The translations under genes and the position numbers were made by a program. From Zymoseptoria tritici IPO323 (lineage: Eukaryota > Ascomycota > Dothideomycetes > Mycosphaerellales > Mycosphaerellaceae): 64,000 nucleotides of DNA. Shown here one piece after another: positions 36,101-47,538 of this stretch (its first letter is position 1; every line of letters begins with the position of its first letter). The notes below the pieces were generated by a model. It saw only the letters and a program-made list of their open reading frames with translations, was not told the origin of the DNA and searched no databases. Where the stretch lies: positions 4,960,001 through 5,024,000 of the forward strand of contig NC_018218.1 of assembly GCF_000219625.1 (NCBI RefSeq), written 5' to 3'.

Positions 36101-36732
36101 TCGACGATGACACTGGGCTCAATACTCCCTTCGACCTGACGTACATCATCGTCGGCAAGCGCCATAACACTCGGTTCTACCCAACAAGAGACGCCGACTG
36201 CGTCAGAAAGCGACCAAATTTCCAACGCAAGAGCGAGAATGTTCAGCCAGGTCTCGTTGTCGATCAGGTCATTACCCACCCGTATTCTTCTGATTTCTAC
36301 CTCCAATCCCACGACGCAATCATCGGTACCGGAAAATCTGCTCACTACTTCGTGCTGCAGAATGGAATGGCCCTCACGACCGCTCAACTGCACTCCACCA
36401 CCCACGATTTCTGCTACGCCTACGCCCGCGCCACCAAAGGCGTCTCATACTGTGCTCCAGCGTACTACGCTGATCGACTTTGCGACCGGGCCCGGGCCTA
36501 TTTGCGACACTGGCTGAGACGTCATGACCACGCGGACTATGTGGCACCATTCGAGCGCAAGGGCGAGGACGATCCTCCAGAGACCTTTGAGGAGTACAAC
36601 GAGCGCGTCAAAGACTATCTTCGCGAGCAGCCCTACTGGAGACCGAGTGTTGGCAGCGGACAGATGAAGTACGGCTTCCCGAGACGCAATCCGTGGAGCG
36701 ACAATATGGACGATACCATGTTCTACTTGTGA
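33178..36732 (+). CDS. qde2: Argonaute, QDE-2-like RNA-silencing slicer
   Basis: Binds small RNAs and cleaves or represses complementary transcripts (quelling pathway). Single exon, 1184 aa, longer than usual because of a 190-residue N terminus rich in Gly and Arg. That part includes six identical GDRGGR hexapeptides at residues 125-160. Order: N domain from about 215 (KVATNYLTFKHLPKKMFVYS), linker 1 near 410 (GLSTFRGFFLSARPGTNRLLLNVNI), PAZ, MID (PIVYVLIDKKNQDIYAYIKR), and PIWI from about 820. The catalytic set is present: D833 in VLGADVTHP, E874 or E875, D906 in FYRDGVSES, and D1099 in APAYYADRL. The fourth residue is Asp, giving DEDD instead of the DEDH of human AGO2, which is an accepted active variant. 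The C terminus ends in the usual aliphatic/aromatic FYL. Confidence 0.95.
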   Translation: MSTNAWTQPSPWTRADMIANAPTFTPVGAGAFPCATSPVKNGAGRGSVVDGMAGLRFGEAPKFGEVQGHDGGFRQAAGPGGRAGNGGGQYGVGQGGGYGGGLNNYGRNGQGNGPPANSGGDRGRGDRGGRGDRGGRGDRGGRGDRGGRGDRGGRGDRGGRDGGRPPNPQSRIFTFADIRTEGEATNVRAALEAIDKHAKEIAKETQTDPGTIRKQHGLRADFAKEGRKGKVATNYLTFKHLPKKMFVYSIYMVRPKGFSVKRRADRKLVLDTLRSEIPELARSTKWATDYTNIWSTEDLFNKTDKKDPVFSLNDREYINECGVRLPIKLLEIHYVNTIDCNVDVADCFHVAGAVAATDSRPTLLIRGLNAFLTQAAREPPHTFTFTSGSKAFDSSTHSELEGGLSTFRGFFLSARPGTNRLLLNVNIATSAFFQVQTVQHLLRLSSRLDTPKKRQGLLKGLKVEINYKPSIDWDHNAQFRFIHDVSSDLARDMRLTGRETLNEWFTNGRNSGDALYPAQRPDIDRNAYSILVSTSSGKLATKTEWFPANMLDIVENQRFGGMLESEQTSGMIDAARKMPLEQGGLILQDGLNMFGLRNQQPNTGLAGFGGLKTAEKLLEIDATYLNPPSVTYLDPNTNIPRPRSVEAASWDLLNVRFVVASRLEDLYCLNLSNFFDNSREIEKILLETRSALNRHGVFGTQGPPPFRFVDVSSTYNDLRRFGHSPDYEKLLRSVLAPLTRNNRVPIVYVLIDKKNQDIYAYIKRVAELQLGIQTVFCVASRQRCDKFNAQSASNIALKFNLRGYGINHTLGEKDFAAIRGPNCSVDTIVLGADVTHPPNNASPGTPSIAAVVGTVDKDFMHFPGSMRLQRSKKEEIVELGDMVKERLIDFYHENDHLPRRVLFYRDGVSESQYDKIRSFEIPQIQKAFNWAAEYIAWEEKGSDLSKPLDSKRAPWPTPKPMEKNPKSKDFNDIVFDDDTGLNTPFDLTYIIVGKRHNTRFYPTRDADCVRKRPNFQRKSENVQPGLVVDQVITHPYSSDFYLQSHDAIIGTGKSAHYFVLQNGMALTTAQLHSTTHDFCYAYARATKGVSYCAPAYYADRLCDRARAYLRHWLRRHDHADYVAPFERKGEDDPPETFEEYNERVKDYLREQPYWRPSVGSGQMKYGFPRRNPWSDNMDDTMFYL
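33550..33657 (+). repeat. 18-bp coding minisatellite in the Argonaute N terminus
   Basis: Six perfect tandem copies of GGTGATCGTGGTGGTCGC encode six GDRGGR units. The copies are identical even at third codon positions, so the array is young or being homogenised, and its copy number is likely to vary between strains. RGG-rich segments often bind RNA or are arginine-methylated. Confidence 0.95.
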
Positions 36733-37600
36733 GTGAAGAAAGATGATCGGTTCTGGCAGCTTTTGGATGGTGCTGGTTTGGTATGACTTTGAAGATTTGT
36801 CCCGAGTTTTTGCTCCTGTATTTGGCCGCGACGATTTTCTTCTGTTCTTGCTTTTTCTCTGCTTTTGGCATTGGTTCGTTTTGAAGAGTTGGAGTTGCAG
36901 TTGGTTCTCGTTCTTGTTTTCTGCTTTTTGTTTTGAGCTTTGACAGGCCAATTCTGGCTGGCTGTCATTTGAAATAGAGATTGATGATAGAAGAGAGCGT
37001 GCTTGCGAATTGAAATTGAATGATTGACATTCATCGTTCTCCAAAATCATGTCTTCTCCCGTTCCAGCTTCTTGACACCCTTCTCGTCCCGATAGGTCAC
37101 CTGCACATATCGGCATGCCGGGATCCACACACGAAGATATCAAGAGATTGGGGACTTGTGGTGTACCCCTTCCTCTTTCCTTCTGTCATTCGACCAGCTC
37201 AATATCGATCAAATCAGGAGACAGCTCCCTTGAGGACTTGGCCCGACTGTGATGCCTCCAAGCATATTGAAAAGGAATGTTGCAAAGTGATCACACCTTT
37301 GTGCTTCATATACAAGCCACATGTTGAACACATGCGCATACCAGCAGTGCAGCCCTCCACGCTATGTATACAGTCGCAGTGGTTGGACTCTATCGTCGTC
37401 TCAATCGCAACCTCAGCCAAACCCGATGTATCCAGTTTCAATCCGTGATATAAATGCTAGTAGTTCAGTGCCCTTCTCAACGCCGCCGCAAATGTGTTTC
37501 GCCATTTGTCCATCCGTCCATCCTGCCTTCCGATCCTGGTCGGATCAAGGCCTATTCATTATAGTGGTACACCTGTGATCAGAGTTAGCAAGATCGGAAT
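36733..37600. other. Convergent intergenic region
   Basis: This lies between the stop codons of the Argonaute gene (plus) and the mannosyltransferase gene (minus). The first 200 bases are T-rich (CTTTTTCTCTGCTTTTGG) and probably the Argonaute 3' UTR. No gene is supported. Confidence 0.5.
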
Positions 37601-38794
<1,194 letters not shown>

Positions 38795-39261
38795 GGCGTG
38801 CGAAGGACGGATCGCAGAGCTGCGGCATCAGGAGTCAGCGGGTGAGTCTGCAATTGCTGCGCTCAGCCATCACCAAAGTCGCGTAGGGTTCGGTATATTG
38901 TCTAAGAGTAAACACACCAGTATCGAGTCGTGCCGTCTCACGGTACCTGTCGATTTTACGCTTTGGACCCTGCCGTGAAGAGGACTCGGCGCATGAGATT
39001 CACTTCTTTCGTTGGGCAGTAGAGCTTGTGATATTGTCATTGAGCAGCAGAGCGTTGATCGAAGACGGTGAGGTCTGTCTGAGCCATGGATATCGCGGAG
39101 AGGATTTCTTGTTCGTCAAGTCTTCCTTACGAGGTGTCGTCGACAAGTGTTTCAAGACCAGCCCTGTCCTCCTGTCTTTTTTAGCGTCACAAGCTTAACC
39201 TTAAATTGATGTCGCTCTCGGCTCCCGTACCAGTAACTTTTATCGACATCATCACTTCGCG
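38795..39261. promoter_or_regulatory. Divergent promoter region, mnn9-like / putative mitochondrial protein
   Basis: 467 bp between two diverging starts. No TATA element or gene is evident. Both upstream regions must be contained here. Confidence 0.45.
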
Positions 39262-41166
39262 TTGCACGAAAACATCTCCATCCTCGCGCATCGTTCACTG
39301 GAGAGTGCAGCACGATCAATGCTCTGCCGCACGCGACCGTCGTGGGAATGCACGACAAGGACATTACGCGCCGGAACACAATACCGAACGAGCATCCTAC
39401 AGCGACGATGTCTCGCAATCGCGGTCGACAACTGGGACAATTACTTTGAAGAGGTGGATAGCACGCAAGAAGCAGAAGCAAGGACACCCGGGAAAGATTC
39501 GAACATCAGTTCTGGCGAGCGAAATCATGGCGTGTTCATGGGCATGGTTACATCGCGGGCTCCGCAGACAACAAAACTTGAAGAACTTCTCGCGGCTATC
39601 AAGCCGCGGCCAGTGGGACGACCTGCAGAGCCCGTGCAAGCACCGTCAATTCTGACACTCCTCTTGACGCCCGCATTCGCTCAGCATGCATTGGATCCGC
39701 AATTCCCACTTCAGGTGCTCAAGCGTTTCGGCGATGCGCCTATGACCAAGGCGATTGACACGATAACTGCGGTCGTGGACCGCCTTCCTTCTCCAAACAA
39801 CTCTGCTTCGGGAGAAGAGGGTATCGGCTATTGTTTCGACAGTCAACCGTCTCCGCTGTCTCTCGAATCACAGAGTCCGCTACAGAAGACCGCTCAGAAG
39901 CCAGGATCGTTGACTTTCAACTGGAAAACTCTCATGAAAACCACGGGCACATTGCAAAGTACGTCCTTGCAGCTGCCACTAGCGCAGACCACCTTCTCCA
40001 ATGGCCTGCCATCCACACTAGTGCACACCCGTTATGAGCCAGATCCCACCACGGGTGCACTGCGCGAAGTCATTTCGCAGCGCCTCGAGTCGCAGGCTGT
40101 TGATATCCCGGCACCACCCAACAACGCCATCGAATATCGGACACCTTTGATACCTCTGACTCCACCTCGAGCCATCGCGAGCTCGATGGGAAACATTGTG
40201 CGAAAGCTTTCTACTGATTTACCATTCAAGTTCTCCCAGGCCAAGATCGCCGCCGACGACTCTTCTGACAACCTTGTACCTGCATCGGAGGAGCTCGAAA
40301 AAGCCGTGTCTGACTACTTCAAAGTGCTTGAAATGGGACCTGAACCTGTTCAAGTGTGGGCGTTCATCATCGCCGATGCACCGAAGGGCGATTTTCCGAG
40401 CCAGAATGGTGGAGATATTCTCGATCTGGACAATTCTGTCATCAGGAGCATATGGGAGTCCTCCAGAGATTCAAAGGCTCATGCATGGGACGGATTTTGG
40501 GGTATGGCGAATCTTGCAATGCTGCGCAGAAAGTGTCGTCTGACCAAGGTTCTCTCTGGCGGAGGAGGATGGGGCAAGAAAGCTGGGCTTCTCAGTCTCG
40601 ACCCGGACACGAAGTACAGTACACGCGATTTGCGTGGCGACCAAGGTTGGGAGTTCTCTTTCCAGGACGAATATACGGATGACATGGTTGCGAAACACCA
40701 AAGACAGGCTTTGGGGGAGATTGTCAAGCCGGGCGAGAAAATCATGTTCTTCCTCGCGCCCAAGGAGAGTCCGCCGCCCTCGAAAGAGGATATCAGGTCT
40801 TTCAACGGCTCTGATCGAGCATTCGTGTTTGGAGCGATTCCCTCAAGTATTGATATTGTGCCCGGCGGCGCGGCGAGTACCCAGGACCTTGCTGGCATGA
40901 AGATCGAGCATCATCGGAACATTTTTGGCGTGCTTTCTGAGGGTGGCATGGCGGCCACTTTGACCAACAAGACCGAGACAGACATGCAGACTAAAATGGA
41001 TGTCCCATTTGGACGAGTAAACCTGACGACATTGTTCGACGATTCGCTCAGCCGCCAAAAGCTCAACCAGGACAAGCTCGGGCGAGGCGAGCTCCCGGAT
41101 CTGCTGACGGCCTTCAAAGCTGGCACATTTGGACTTCCACCTGATCAAGCTCGTACCACTCAATGA
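39262..41166 (+). CDS. Putative mitochondrial protein, unknown function
   Basis: Single exon, 634 aa. The first 55 residues are rich in Arg, Ser and Thr with almost no acidic residues (RSMLCRTRPSWECTTRTLRAG), as in mitochondrial presequences, and then change to acidic sequence at DNWDNYFEEVDS. The middle has a conserved-looking region PGSLTFNWKTLMKTTGTLQS. The C-terminal half reads like a folded domain: VQVWAFIIADAPKG, HAWDGFWGMANLAMLRRKCRL, GWGKKAGLLSLDPDT and FGVLSEGGMAATL. I do not recognise the family and assign no activity. The frame is open throughout, and the ATG chosen is the first one that includes the basic leader. The next gene starts 33 bp downstream. Confidence 0.75.
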   Translation: MHENISILAHRSLESAARSMLCRTRPSWECTTRTLRAGTQYRTSILQRRCLAIAVDNWDNYFEEVDSTQEAEARTPGKDSNISSGERNHGVFMGMVTSRAPQTTKLEELLAAIKPRPVGRPAEPVQAPSILTLLLTPAFAQHALDPQFPLQVLKRFGDAPMTKAIDTITAVVDRLPSPNNSASGEEGIGYCFDSQPSPLSLESQSPLQKTAQKPGSLTFNWKTLMKTTGTLQSTSLQLPLAQTTFSNGLPSTLVHTRYEPDPTTGALREVISQRLESQAVDIPAPPNNAIEYRTPLIPLTPPRAIASSMGNIVRKLSTDLPFKFSQAKIAADDSSDNLVPASEELEKAVSDYFKVLEMGPEPVQVWAFIIADAPKGDFPSQNGGDILDLDNSVIRSIWESSRDSKAHAWDGFWGMANLAMLRRKCRLTKVLSGGGGWGKKAGLLSLDPDTKYSTRDLRGDQGWEFSFQDEYTDDMVAKHQRQALGEIVKPGEKIMFFLAPKESPPPSKEDIRSFNGSDRAFVFGAIPSSIDIVPGGAASTQDLAGMKIEHHRNIFGVLSEGGMAATLTNKTETDMQTKMDVPFGRVNLTTLFDDSLSRQKLNQDKLGRGELPDLLTAFKAGTFGLPPDQARTTQ

Positions 41167-41199
41167 CTAGCCATCGGCGTAGCTGAGCGTCATTTAGGC

Positions 41200-42777
41200 T
41201 TGGAGACCATAACCGTACCACGCACCATCTTGATCAGCGTAGAACGCGCCAATCACCTCCGCCACCGATATGCCACTCTCAAGAGTCGCCTCGTCGCTTC
41301 CGCCATGGGTTCTCCAGAGATGGAAATGCATTGGACTCTCATGCAGAAGCGCAGGGAGGCATTGCTGAGTATCTCGTGGATGGATTGGGACTCCAAGCGT
41401 TGTGTCGCCGCTTGGGATAGAGCGACCGAGACATTCCTGAGCGAGCTCAGGGTTCAGCTTCGACGGATGATCCCGGAGGACTCGCCAGTAATCGCAACCG
41501 AGCTTGATAGCACTCCAAAACACAAAAATTCGAAACAGAAGACTCGCACTGAGAAGCACCATGCGCAGGAGATCCATTCGTCAGGAAAGAACACTTCGGA
41601 GAAGAATAAGCCGAAGAATGACAACCCGAAGAATCACAACCCGAAGAGTGACAAGCCGAAAAAATGCACACCGAATACGAACACCTCAACGCCAAGCAAG
41701 CCGAAGCAAAGCACTGCGCAACAACTCGATGCGAAGGAAGCGTCTCAACCGAACAAGCCAGTGCCAATACGTACTTATATGGTTGACTATGCAGGCATGA
41801 GTATATCCATGGCTACAGCTTCCGCATCGTCAAGCAGATCGACGAAGACTACCGCGCGCCCCGCGTCCTCTCGCCAGGCAGAGCATATCATCAGTTCTAC
41901 GCCTGCTACGGACCCCAACGCCACATCGATCATCGCAAAAGAGCTACACGATCCGCGTTGTCAGCCTCGTGACAAGTGCACAAGCAGGGATCGCACATCG
42001 GAAGAGAAGGTGACGCCTACCACGACAATATCCGCCTCAAGCACGGCTTCCAGTCGCAAGATAATACGCCGCGTAAGTCCTGCACCCGCAAAAAACACAA
42101 AGTCAACATGCGTTCCTGCATTTCAGCCACGGAATTTGCCTCCTTCCTCCCCCGTCAAGAGGGAAAGTCCGGCTCGGCAGCGTGGACGAGAGCACAGACG
42201 TAGCACGCAAGGCCCTATTTCCACCTATTTGATTGACTCGATCTTGTCGCCCAGTTTCAGGAAGCTGACGTTTCCGAAAGGAGTGACCTTCTACTCTCCT
42301 GGCCGCCAGGCTACCACGGAGCTAAATGTCCAAAAAGACCCCGAAGGCCCACACTCTGCACGGCCACTTCGCCTGCCTTTCATAAGGAAGCCGAAAGTAC
42401 CCACGCCTCCCCTGACTTTCAAGAGGAGAAAGAAAGTGCCCGCGCCTCGCCTGAGAAGGAGGAAAGCACCCACCTTTAGCCGGCGACATTTGCGCAAAGT
42501 TGCCGTTCGAAGACCCATCGCCCGCGCAGACCTTGGACCAATCGTCCGTCAGATCGACAGGCCCAGAAGCGCGGAGGCCGAAAACCAAAGACAAATTATG
42601 CGCGACGAGCGCGAGCAGCGTCAACGCAGGAGAGCTGAAATTGAGCAGATATTGTTGAAAGAATTTGACGGTGCTGCAAAGGATCTGCCGGCATTCCCGC
42701 GGCTCAGACGACGAACTGCTGCGGTAGGCGCATGGGAATTGGCGGATGAAGTTCTGGACTTTGTGGTCAAGCGATGA
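41200..42777 (+). CDS. Basic, low-complexity protein, unknown function
   Basis: Single open frame, 525 aa, strongly basic. Residues 1-95 look ordered and helical, with several Trp (WTLMQKRREALLSISWMDWD, VAAWDRATETFLSEL). The next 70 residues are Lys/Asn/Pro-rich with imperfect pentapeptides of the type NPKNx, then Ser/Thr-rich. The last 150 residues are Arg/Lys/Pro-rich, followed by a charged helix (QRQIMRDEREQRQRRRAEIEQ). No domain is recognised. The start is only 33 bp after the preceding stop, so this could be a 3' continuation in a different frame or a tandem gene; I see no splice pair joining them. Confidence 0.55.
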   Translation: METITVPRTILISVERANHLRHRYATLKSRLVASAMGSPEMEMHWTLMQKRREALLSISWMDWDSKRCVAAWDRATETFLSELRVQLRRMIPEDSPVIATELDSTPKHKNSKQKTRTEKHHAQEIHSSGKNTSEKNKPKNDNPKNHNPKSDKPKKCTPNTNTSTPSKPKQSTAQQLDAKEASQPNKPVPIRTYMVDYAGMSISMATASASSSRSTKTTARPASSRQAEHIISSTPATDPNATSIIAKELHDPRCQPRDKCTSRDRTSEEKVTPTTTISASSTASSRKIIRRVSPAPAKNTKSTCVPAFQPRNLPPSSPVKRESPARQRGREHRRSTQGPISTYLIDSILSPSFRKLTFPKGVTFYSPGRQATTELNVQKDPEGPHSARPLRLPFIRKPKVPTPPLTFKRRKKVPAPRLRRRKAPTFSRRHLRKVAVRRPIARADLGPIVRQIDRPRSAEAENQRQIMRDEREQRQRRRAEIEQILLKEFDGAAKDLPAFPRLRRRTAAVGAWELADEVLDFVVKR

Positions 42778-43801
42778 GGATTCGTGGTGCGAGAAGAGTT
42801 GATCTACTAGGCCTCTGCCCATGATGTGCTCGACGACGACCTAAGACTACTCTCGTCTCCGGCAAGCAATCCCTATGCGCTTCGCCAGACTGTGTACTTG
42901 GAGGGACAGCTTCGAGGCAATGCCCATGGCAAGTCTTAAGTCGACCGAGGAGGCAGCACTGCCGTCGAAGTGGTACTCCACGCGCAATTTCGCGGTTTCG
43001 TTCATGGATTCTGTCAGACTCGCTCCCGCGCAACGAAGGATCAAAGCCTCCGCTCCGCATCTCGACGCACAACTTCGAGACTCCGGCACTTGCGCCTTGC
43101 ACATGCAAGTCCCAATAATAGCGCCGTCTTCCCTCGGTGGACACCAATTCGACTTGACGTAAGTCTGCCATTCCCTTTGGCAGCGCGCAGATCCTTGAAG
43201 CAGGATGGACCCTGCCGCTGGGAAGCTCCATGCGCGTCCATGTGGCGTTGCAGATCGATAAATTTTTGCAAATCGCCAATCTCTTATGCGAGACGTGCTC
43301 GAATGATTGACTCTTCGACATTTCTGCTGTCACAGGCGTCCTTCTCTACGATTTCACCTCGAGTTTATTCGGCTCTCTCTACATTCGAGATGTCGGGCAA
43401 CATGGCTTAGAGTGCTGCGCCGATCTCTAGGTGCCGCCCCTCACCGAACTGGCCCTAACAGAGCAGATCCCTGCCTTCGGCGCTGAAGATCCGCGAGCAC
43501 TTTTGGGAAGCATGTCCTAGCCGAAACGTCGAGCCTTCATAGCGTTGTCTACCTTGGGCTCGACATCTCCGCTAATAGATTCCCAAGTCCATCCTTCGCG
43601 CATGGACTGTTCCGAACAACCAAGGTTGTTTGTACTGCAACAAATAGGACCCAGGCACATGGCAGGATGCGGACGGAAATGTATACTGTACATAACTTCG
43701 CCTCTTGCACATCTCGTTGATGAACATCACGTCCTCATTCCTCCTTTACAAAGTCCCAACGTTCACTGCAAGCCTCTTCTTACCGCCCGTCCTCATTCAT
43801 C
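42778..43801. other. Intergenic with possible gene relic
   Basis: 1 kb without a supported gene. A minus-strand frame of 188 codons (42767-43333) is open. On the plus strand, 42875-43160 followed by a frame-shifted 43193-43306 reads sensibly (ILEAGWTLPLGSSMRVHVAL) but is broken by stops and could only be joined by a 32-bp intron, too short to accept. It may be a decayed gene. Confidence 0.35.
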
Positions 43802-44509
43802 ATGTTCTCCTCTCCCATGGTCGCTCTCGCTGCCGTGGTGGGTTCTGCCGTCGCCCTTCCACAATTCACTTCAGGCACCTGCACACCCGAGCGAAGAATC
43901 GCCATTGCCAAACAGATCCCATACGCATACTCGCAAGACGGCGTGGTCGCTGTTTATGAAGCGTTTCATGACATCCCTTTCGGTGTCGGAAATCTTGATG
44001 GACCTTGCGTGACTGAAATGTACGTTGATCCATCGACCAACTTCCTCGATGCTTACTAACGATGCCCAGTTATCCCAACGGAGGTGGTCCAGTCCTCGTG
44101 GGCGTTACGGGTCAGGGCGTCGTCAACTTTGGCACGGAAACTCGCCAGGCCTTTTCTTCTGTCACTGGTCGATACGTTGACTTTCCACACAATGGCACCA
44201 CCGTCATCTACACTGAAGTGACTCTCGGTGTTAACTCTGTCGTCCCGATCCCAACGACTTTCTCTGGGTAAGTCCTTTGGAGTGGACAAGGCCGGCGACG
44301 ACCCATCGTCTGTTTGGGGTTGCGACAGGCCTTGATTTGTATCGCCATAGCATCGCTGACAACCTCGGAGGGAGGTGTACTTGGATTACAATTCCGACTG
44401 CCGCATCACCGCCGTTCGTGCTTATGCTGAGGTTCCGACATATATCCTCGGCCAGCCCACCGACATCTACAAGCTGCTGCCCATCCCAAAGATCCCAAGC
44501 ATCATCTGA
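43802..44509 (+). CDS. Small secreted protein, unknown function
   Basis: Exons 43802-44019, 44070-44267 and 44371-44509, with introns of 50 and 103 bp, 184 aa. Intron 1 has a perfect branch site GCTTACTAAC. Intron 2 has a GTAAGT donor and a GCTGAC branch before CTCGGAG. The third exon was found because VYLDYNSDCRITAVRAYAEV is clearly coding and joins in frame only through that acceptor. A signal peptide is predicted (MFSSPMVALAAVVGSAVALP, cleavage near residue 19-20). The mature protein of about 165 residues has three cysteines, an alternating beta-rich middle (GGGPVLVGVTGQGVVNFG) and two likely N-glycosylation sites. The pattern of an N-terminal helix followed by beta strands could suit an NTF2/SnoaL-like fold, but that is a guess. 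Confidence 0.75.
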
Positions 44510-45594
44510 ACGAGAACCACGTTACGAGAGGAACCACTGTAATACAGGCCAGGCAGGAACGATGAGGCAGAAGAGCGCAACAGCATCACGAATGAATTCT
44601 TATCAACTTTCTCCAATTGTCTTCGAGGTGGAGCTGTGTGAAGCTCCAAAGCACGTGCGTGACAAATCATGCTTTGAGGATGATCCTGGCCTGGGTACAA
44701 AGATATTCTAGGCCTTGCAGCAAGACATCCTTGTCCGTCTGGGAAACGGCCATCCATGTCGCTGGAGAGAGCATTCCTTCTCTTACCTCCAAGCCGCCCT
44801 CGGCGGTACAGAAGTTGCGAAGTGGATATGTCTCTGGCTTCCGATTGTGTTTATCATGGGCATCCGGGCTGCCAGAGTCCATGGAAGGTAACAGTGTGCG
44901 ATTGACTTGCTTGGATTGTCGAGTACGTTGTGCGTCGACGACGACTCGGTCATGGAGAATACGCACGCCTGCGATTAGCAGGACCAGCAAGGTTCACGGC
45001 GCACGGTGCGGGAGCGACCTCGCTGTAGTGCTGGCGTAGCCAGGATCTTCATTTTGCGTGATGATAGCATCGCTCGAATGCTCGTTAAAGCACATGTGCT
45101 GTAATGGTCTCTGAAATCAATCTGGGTGCGATTGCTCTGGACACTGAAGAGGGAACGCCAGCTTATGTAATCCGTCGGTGTCATCACGTAGATGCCTGGC
45201 TTCTGGTTCGGGGGTCCATCTAGTTCTTCTTCTTCTTCTTCTTCTTCCTCTTCATCATCACTCCACCCCGGAACATCTCCATTTCAGCGACTCGTAAGGT
45301 AGATGCCCACGTTGGCTTTTGCTGAGAATGCCGCATCATGATGCCAATGTCCAGCTTGGACCTCCAATATCAAACGCTGAAACGGGGATCCGGTCTCACA
45401 CAAGGATCATGTTGTACCCCTCACAATGTCCGCATTATTCCCACGATCTCGCGAGTCGATCCCTCACCTCGTTGCGTACACCCGATTGACACATACAGCC
45501 AAAGCGTTCATTTCATGTAGCCAAACATCGCAAACTACCAATTGCATCGAAATCTCCCATTCCAGTACCTCCCAATTCGAGAGCGATTCCAATC
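44510..45594. other. Intergenic between secreted protein and monooxygenase
   Basis: No supported gene. A minus frame of 107 codons (44667-44990) starts with a hydrophobic stretch, but no second exon or domain supports it. A trinucleotide repeat is noted separately. The last 200 bases are probably the monooxygenase promoter. Confidence 0.4.
45224..45247 (+). repeat. (TTC)8 microsatellite
   Basis: Eight perfect TTC units, followed by imperfect CTC/TTC/ATC triplets to about 45262. It is non-coding as far as can be seen and lies about 350 bp upstream of the monooxygenase start. Confidence 0.9.
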
Positions 45595-47538
45595 ATGCCT
45601 CCAGCCACACAACAATTGGACGTCTTAGTTGTCGGGGCCGGGGTCGGAGGATGCCATCTGCTTCATACTCTTCGTAAGCATGGCTTCAGTGTCAAGGTCT
45701 TGGAAGCCGGTGCTGCCATTGGAGGCGTCTGGAATTGGAATGTAAGCCTTCGGCCGGCCTGAGCAAGCAGTTGTTGTACTGTACTGATGCAACGATACAG
45801 AGATATCCTGGTGCCCGCGTAGATTGCGAATTCCCTTATTATGGCTTCTCAGACCCTGCCATCTGGAGTACCTTCCAATGGACCGAGCGCTTCCCATCCG
45901 ACAAGGAGCTTCGTTCCTATTTCCAACACGTAGCTGATGTGTGGGATTTGCATCGAGATGTGCAGCTCAACACACGTGTGACCGAAGCAAAGTACAATGA
46001 GCAAGAACATCGTTGGCATTTAACGACTGCGGATGGTGCACAATGGAAGTCTCGTTGGTTCATCGCAGCGACTGGCACATCGTTCAAGCAGTACGAACCA
46101 GAGTGGGAAGGCCGCAGCGAATACGAAGGCGTCATTCACCATTCTTCTCTTTGGCCAGACGGCGTTGAGATCAAGGGCAAGAAGGTCGCCGTGATCGGGG
46201 CCGGGTCCACTGGAGTACAGATCGTCCAAGAGGCGTCCAAGGTCAGTGCGCAAGTAACGCAATTCATCCGGACGCCCAACTTCGCTGTTCCGATGAGACA
46301 GAGAAAGATCTCGGAGGAAGAAATCCTATCATACATGCCGCAGATGCCTCATGTCTTCAAAGCTTGTAGGAACACCCGGAGTGGTCTTCCTGTAGAGGGC
46401 TCTGGCGTGAAAGTGTTCGACGACACACCAGAACAGCGGAATGCTCGTCTGGAACACCTCTGGAAGCGAGGTGGTTTCAATTGGTGAGGAGGTCCTGCTT
46501 TCCTTTTTGTGATGTTGAGGCTGATTTCGCGACTAGGTCGCAAGGTTCATACTCAGACTACCTTGTGGACCCTAAAGCCAACCGTGAGCTTTACGATTTC
46601 TGGGCGAAGAAGACCCGTGCACGCATTTCAGATCCGGCCAAGCGCGATCTCCTCGCACCCGAAGAGCCGCCCTACTACATCTCAACCAAGAGACCCAGCT
46701 TGGAGCAAGACTACTACGAGTCCTGCGATCAGGACAACGTCGACATTACCAACTCTCCCATTGTCAGATTCACCAAGAAAGGCATCGTTACCGAGGATGG
46801 AACGGAGCGGGAGTTTGATGTTGTCGCTGTGTGCACGGGCTACGACGCAGTCACTGGTGGCCTGCGAACGATGGGTATCAAAGGACGCAACGGGCTCGAC
46901 CTTGACGAGAAGTGGAAGGACGGCGTGATCACAAACCTTGGGATGCTGGTGAATGGTAAGACTCTCCAAAAGTCGACCTCTTGGGCGGTGCCCGGTCTTC
47001 GTTGGCGTGATGAGACTATGCAAGCAATGGCTAACTTTTCTGCGAAACAGACTTTCCCGACTTTTTGATGGTGTATGGACCGCAAGGTATGCAAAGCTTC
47101 TAAAGTATGGTAAACAACCACATCTGACTTTGCCAGCTCCCACAAGTTTGACCAACGGCCCTCCATTTCTTGAAATCCAGGGAGAGTACATTCTGAAGCT
47201 CCTGACGCAGCAAAGAGATCAAGGCATTGAGACGATTGAGGCAAGCAAAGAGGCGGAATCATACTGGCGGAAGCACACACTGGAGTTAGCAGAGCGCACT
47301 TTGTTGGTGCAGACTAATTCCTGGTGTAAGTACATCCATGGGCAGGAGGCTACACTGACGTAGGCCGTTACGTTGAGCTCACTGACCTTCCATTTTTCTA
47401 GACATGGGTGCCAACGTCCCTGGAAAGCGACGGGAGTATCTCATATACCTCGGCGGTCTTCCGCTTTACAAACAAAAAATGGAAGAAGCTCTTCAGAATT
47501 GGCAAGGATACGCCGTTGAGCATGGCTCGAAGGCATGA
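45595..47538 (+). CDS. Flavin-containing (Baeyer-Villiger-type) monooxygenase
   Basis: FAD- and NADPH-dependent oxygenase that would insert oxygen into a ketone (ester or lactone formation) or oxidise a heteroatom; the substrate is unknown. Six exons: 45595-45741, 45801-46483, 46537-46955, 47051-47086, 47137-47325 and 47402-47538, total 536 aa. FAD Rossmann motif GAGVGG at residues 14-19; GGVWNWNRYPGARVD crosses intron 1; the monooxygenase fingerprint appears as YEGVIHHSSLWPD (Tyr replaces the usual Phe); the NADPH motif GAGSTG follows. Later motifs are YDFWAKKTRARI, CTGYDAVTGG and FLMVYGPQAP, the last spread over the 36-bp exon. Introns are 50-95 bp. The adjacent amidase and HAD genes could suggest a catabolic or secondary-metabolite set, but no backbone synthase is present. 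Confidence 0.93.
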
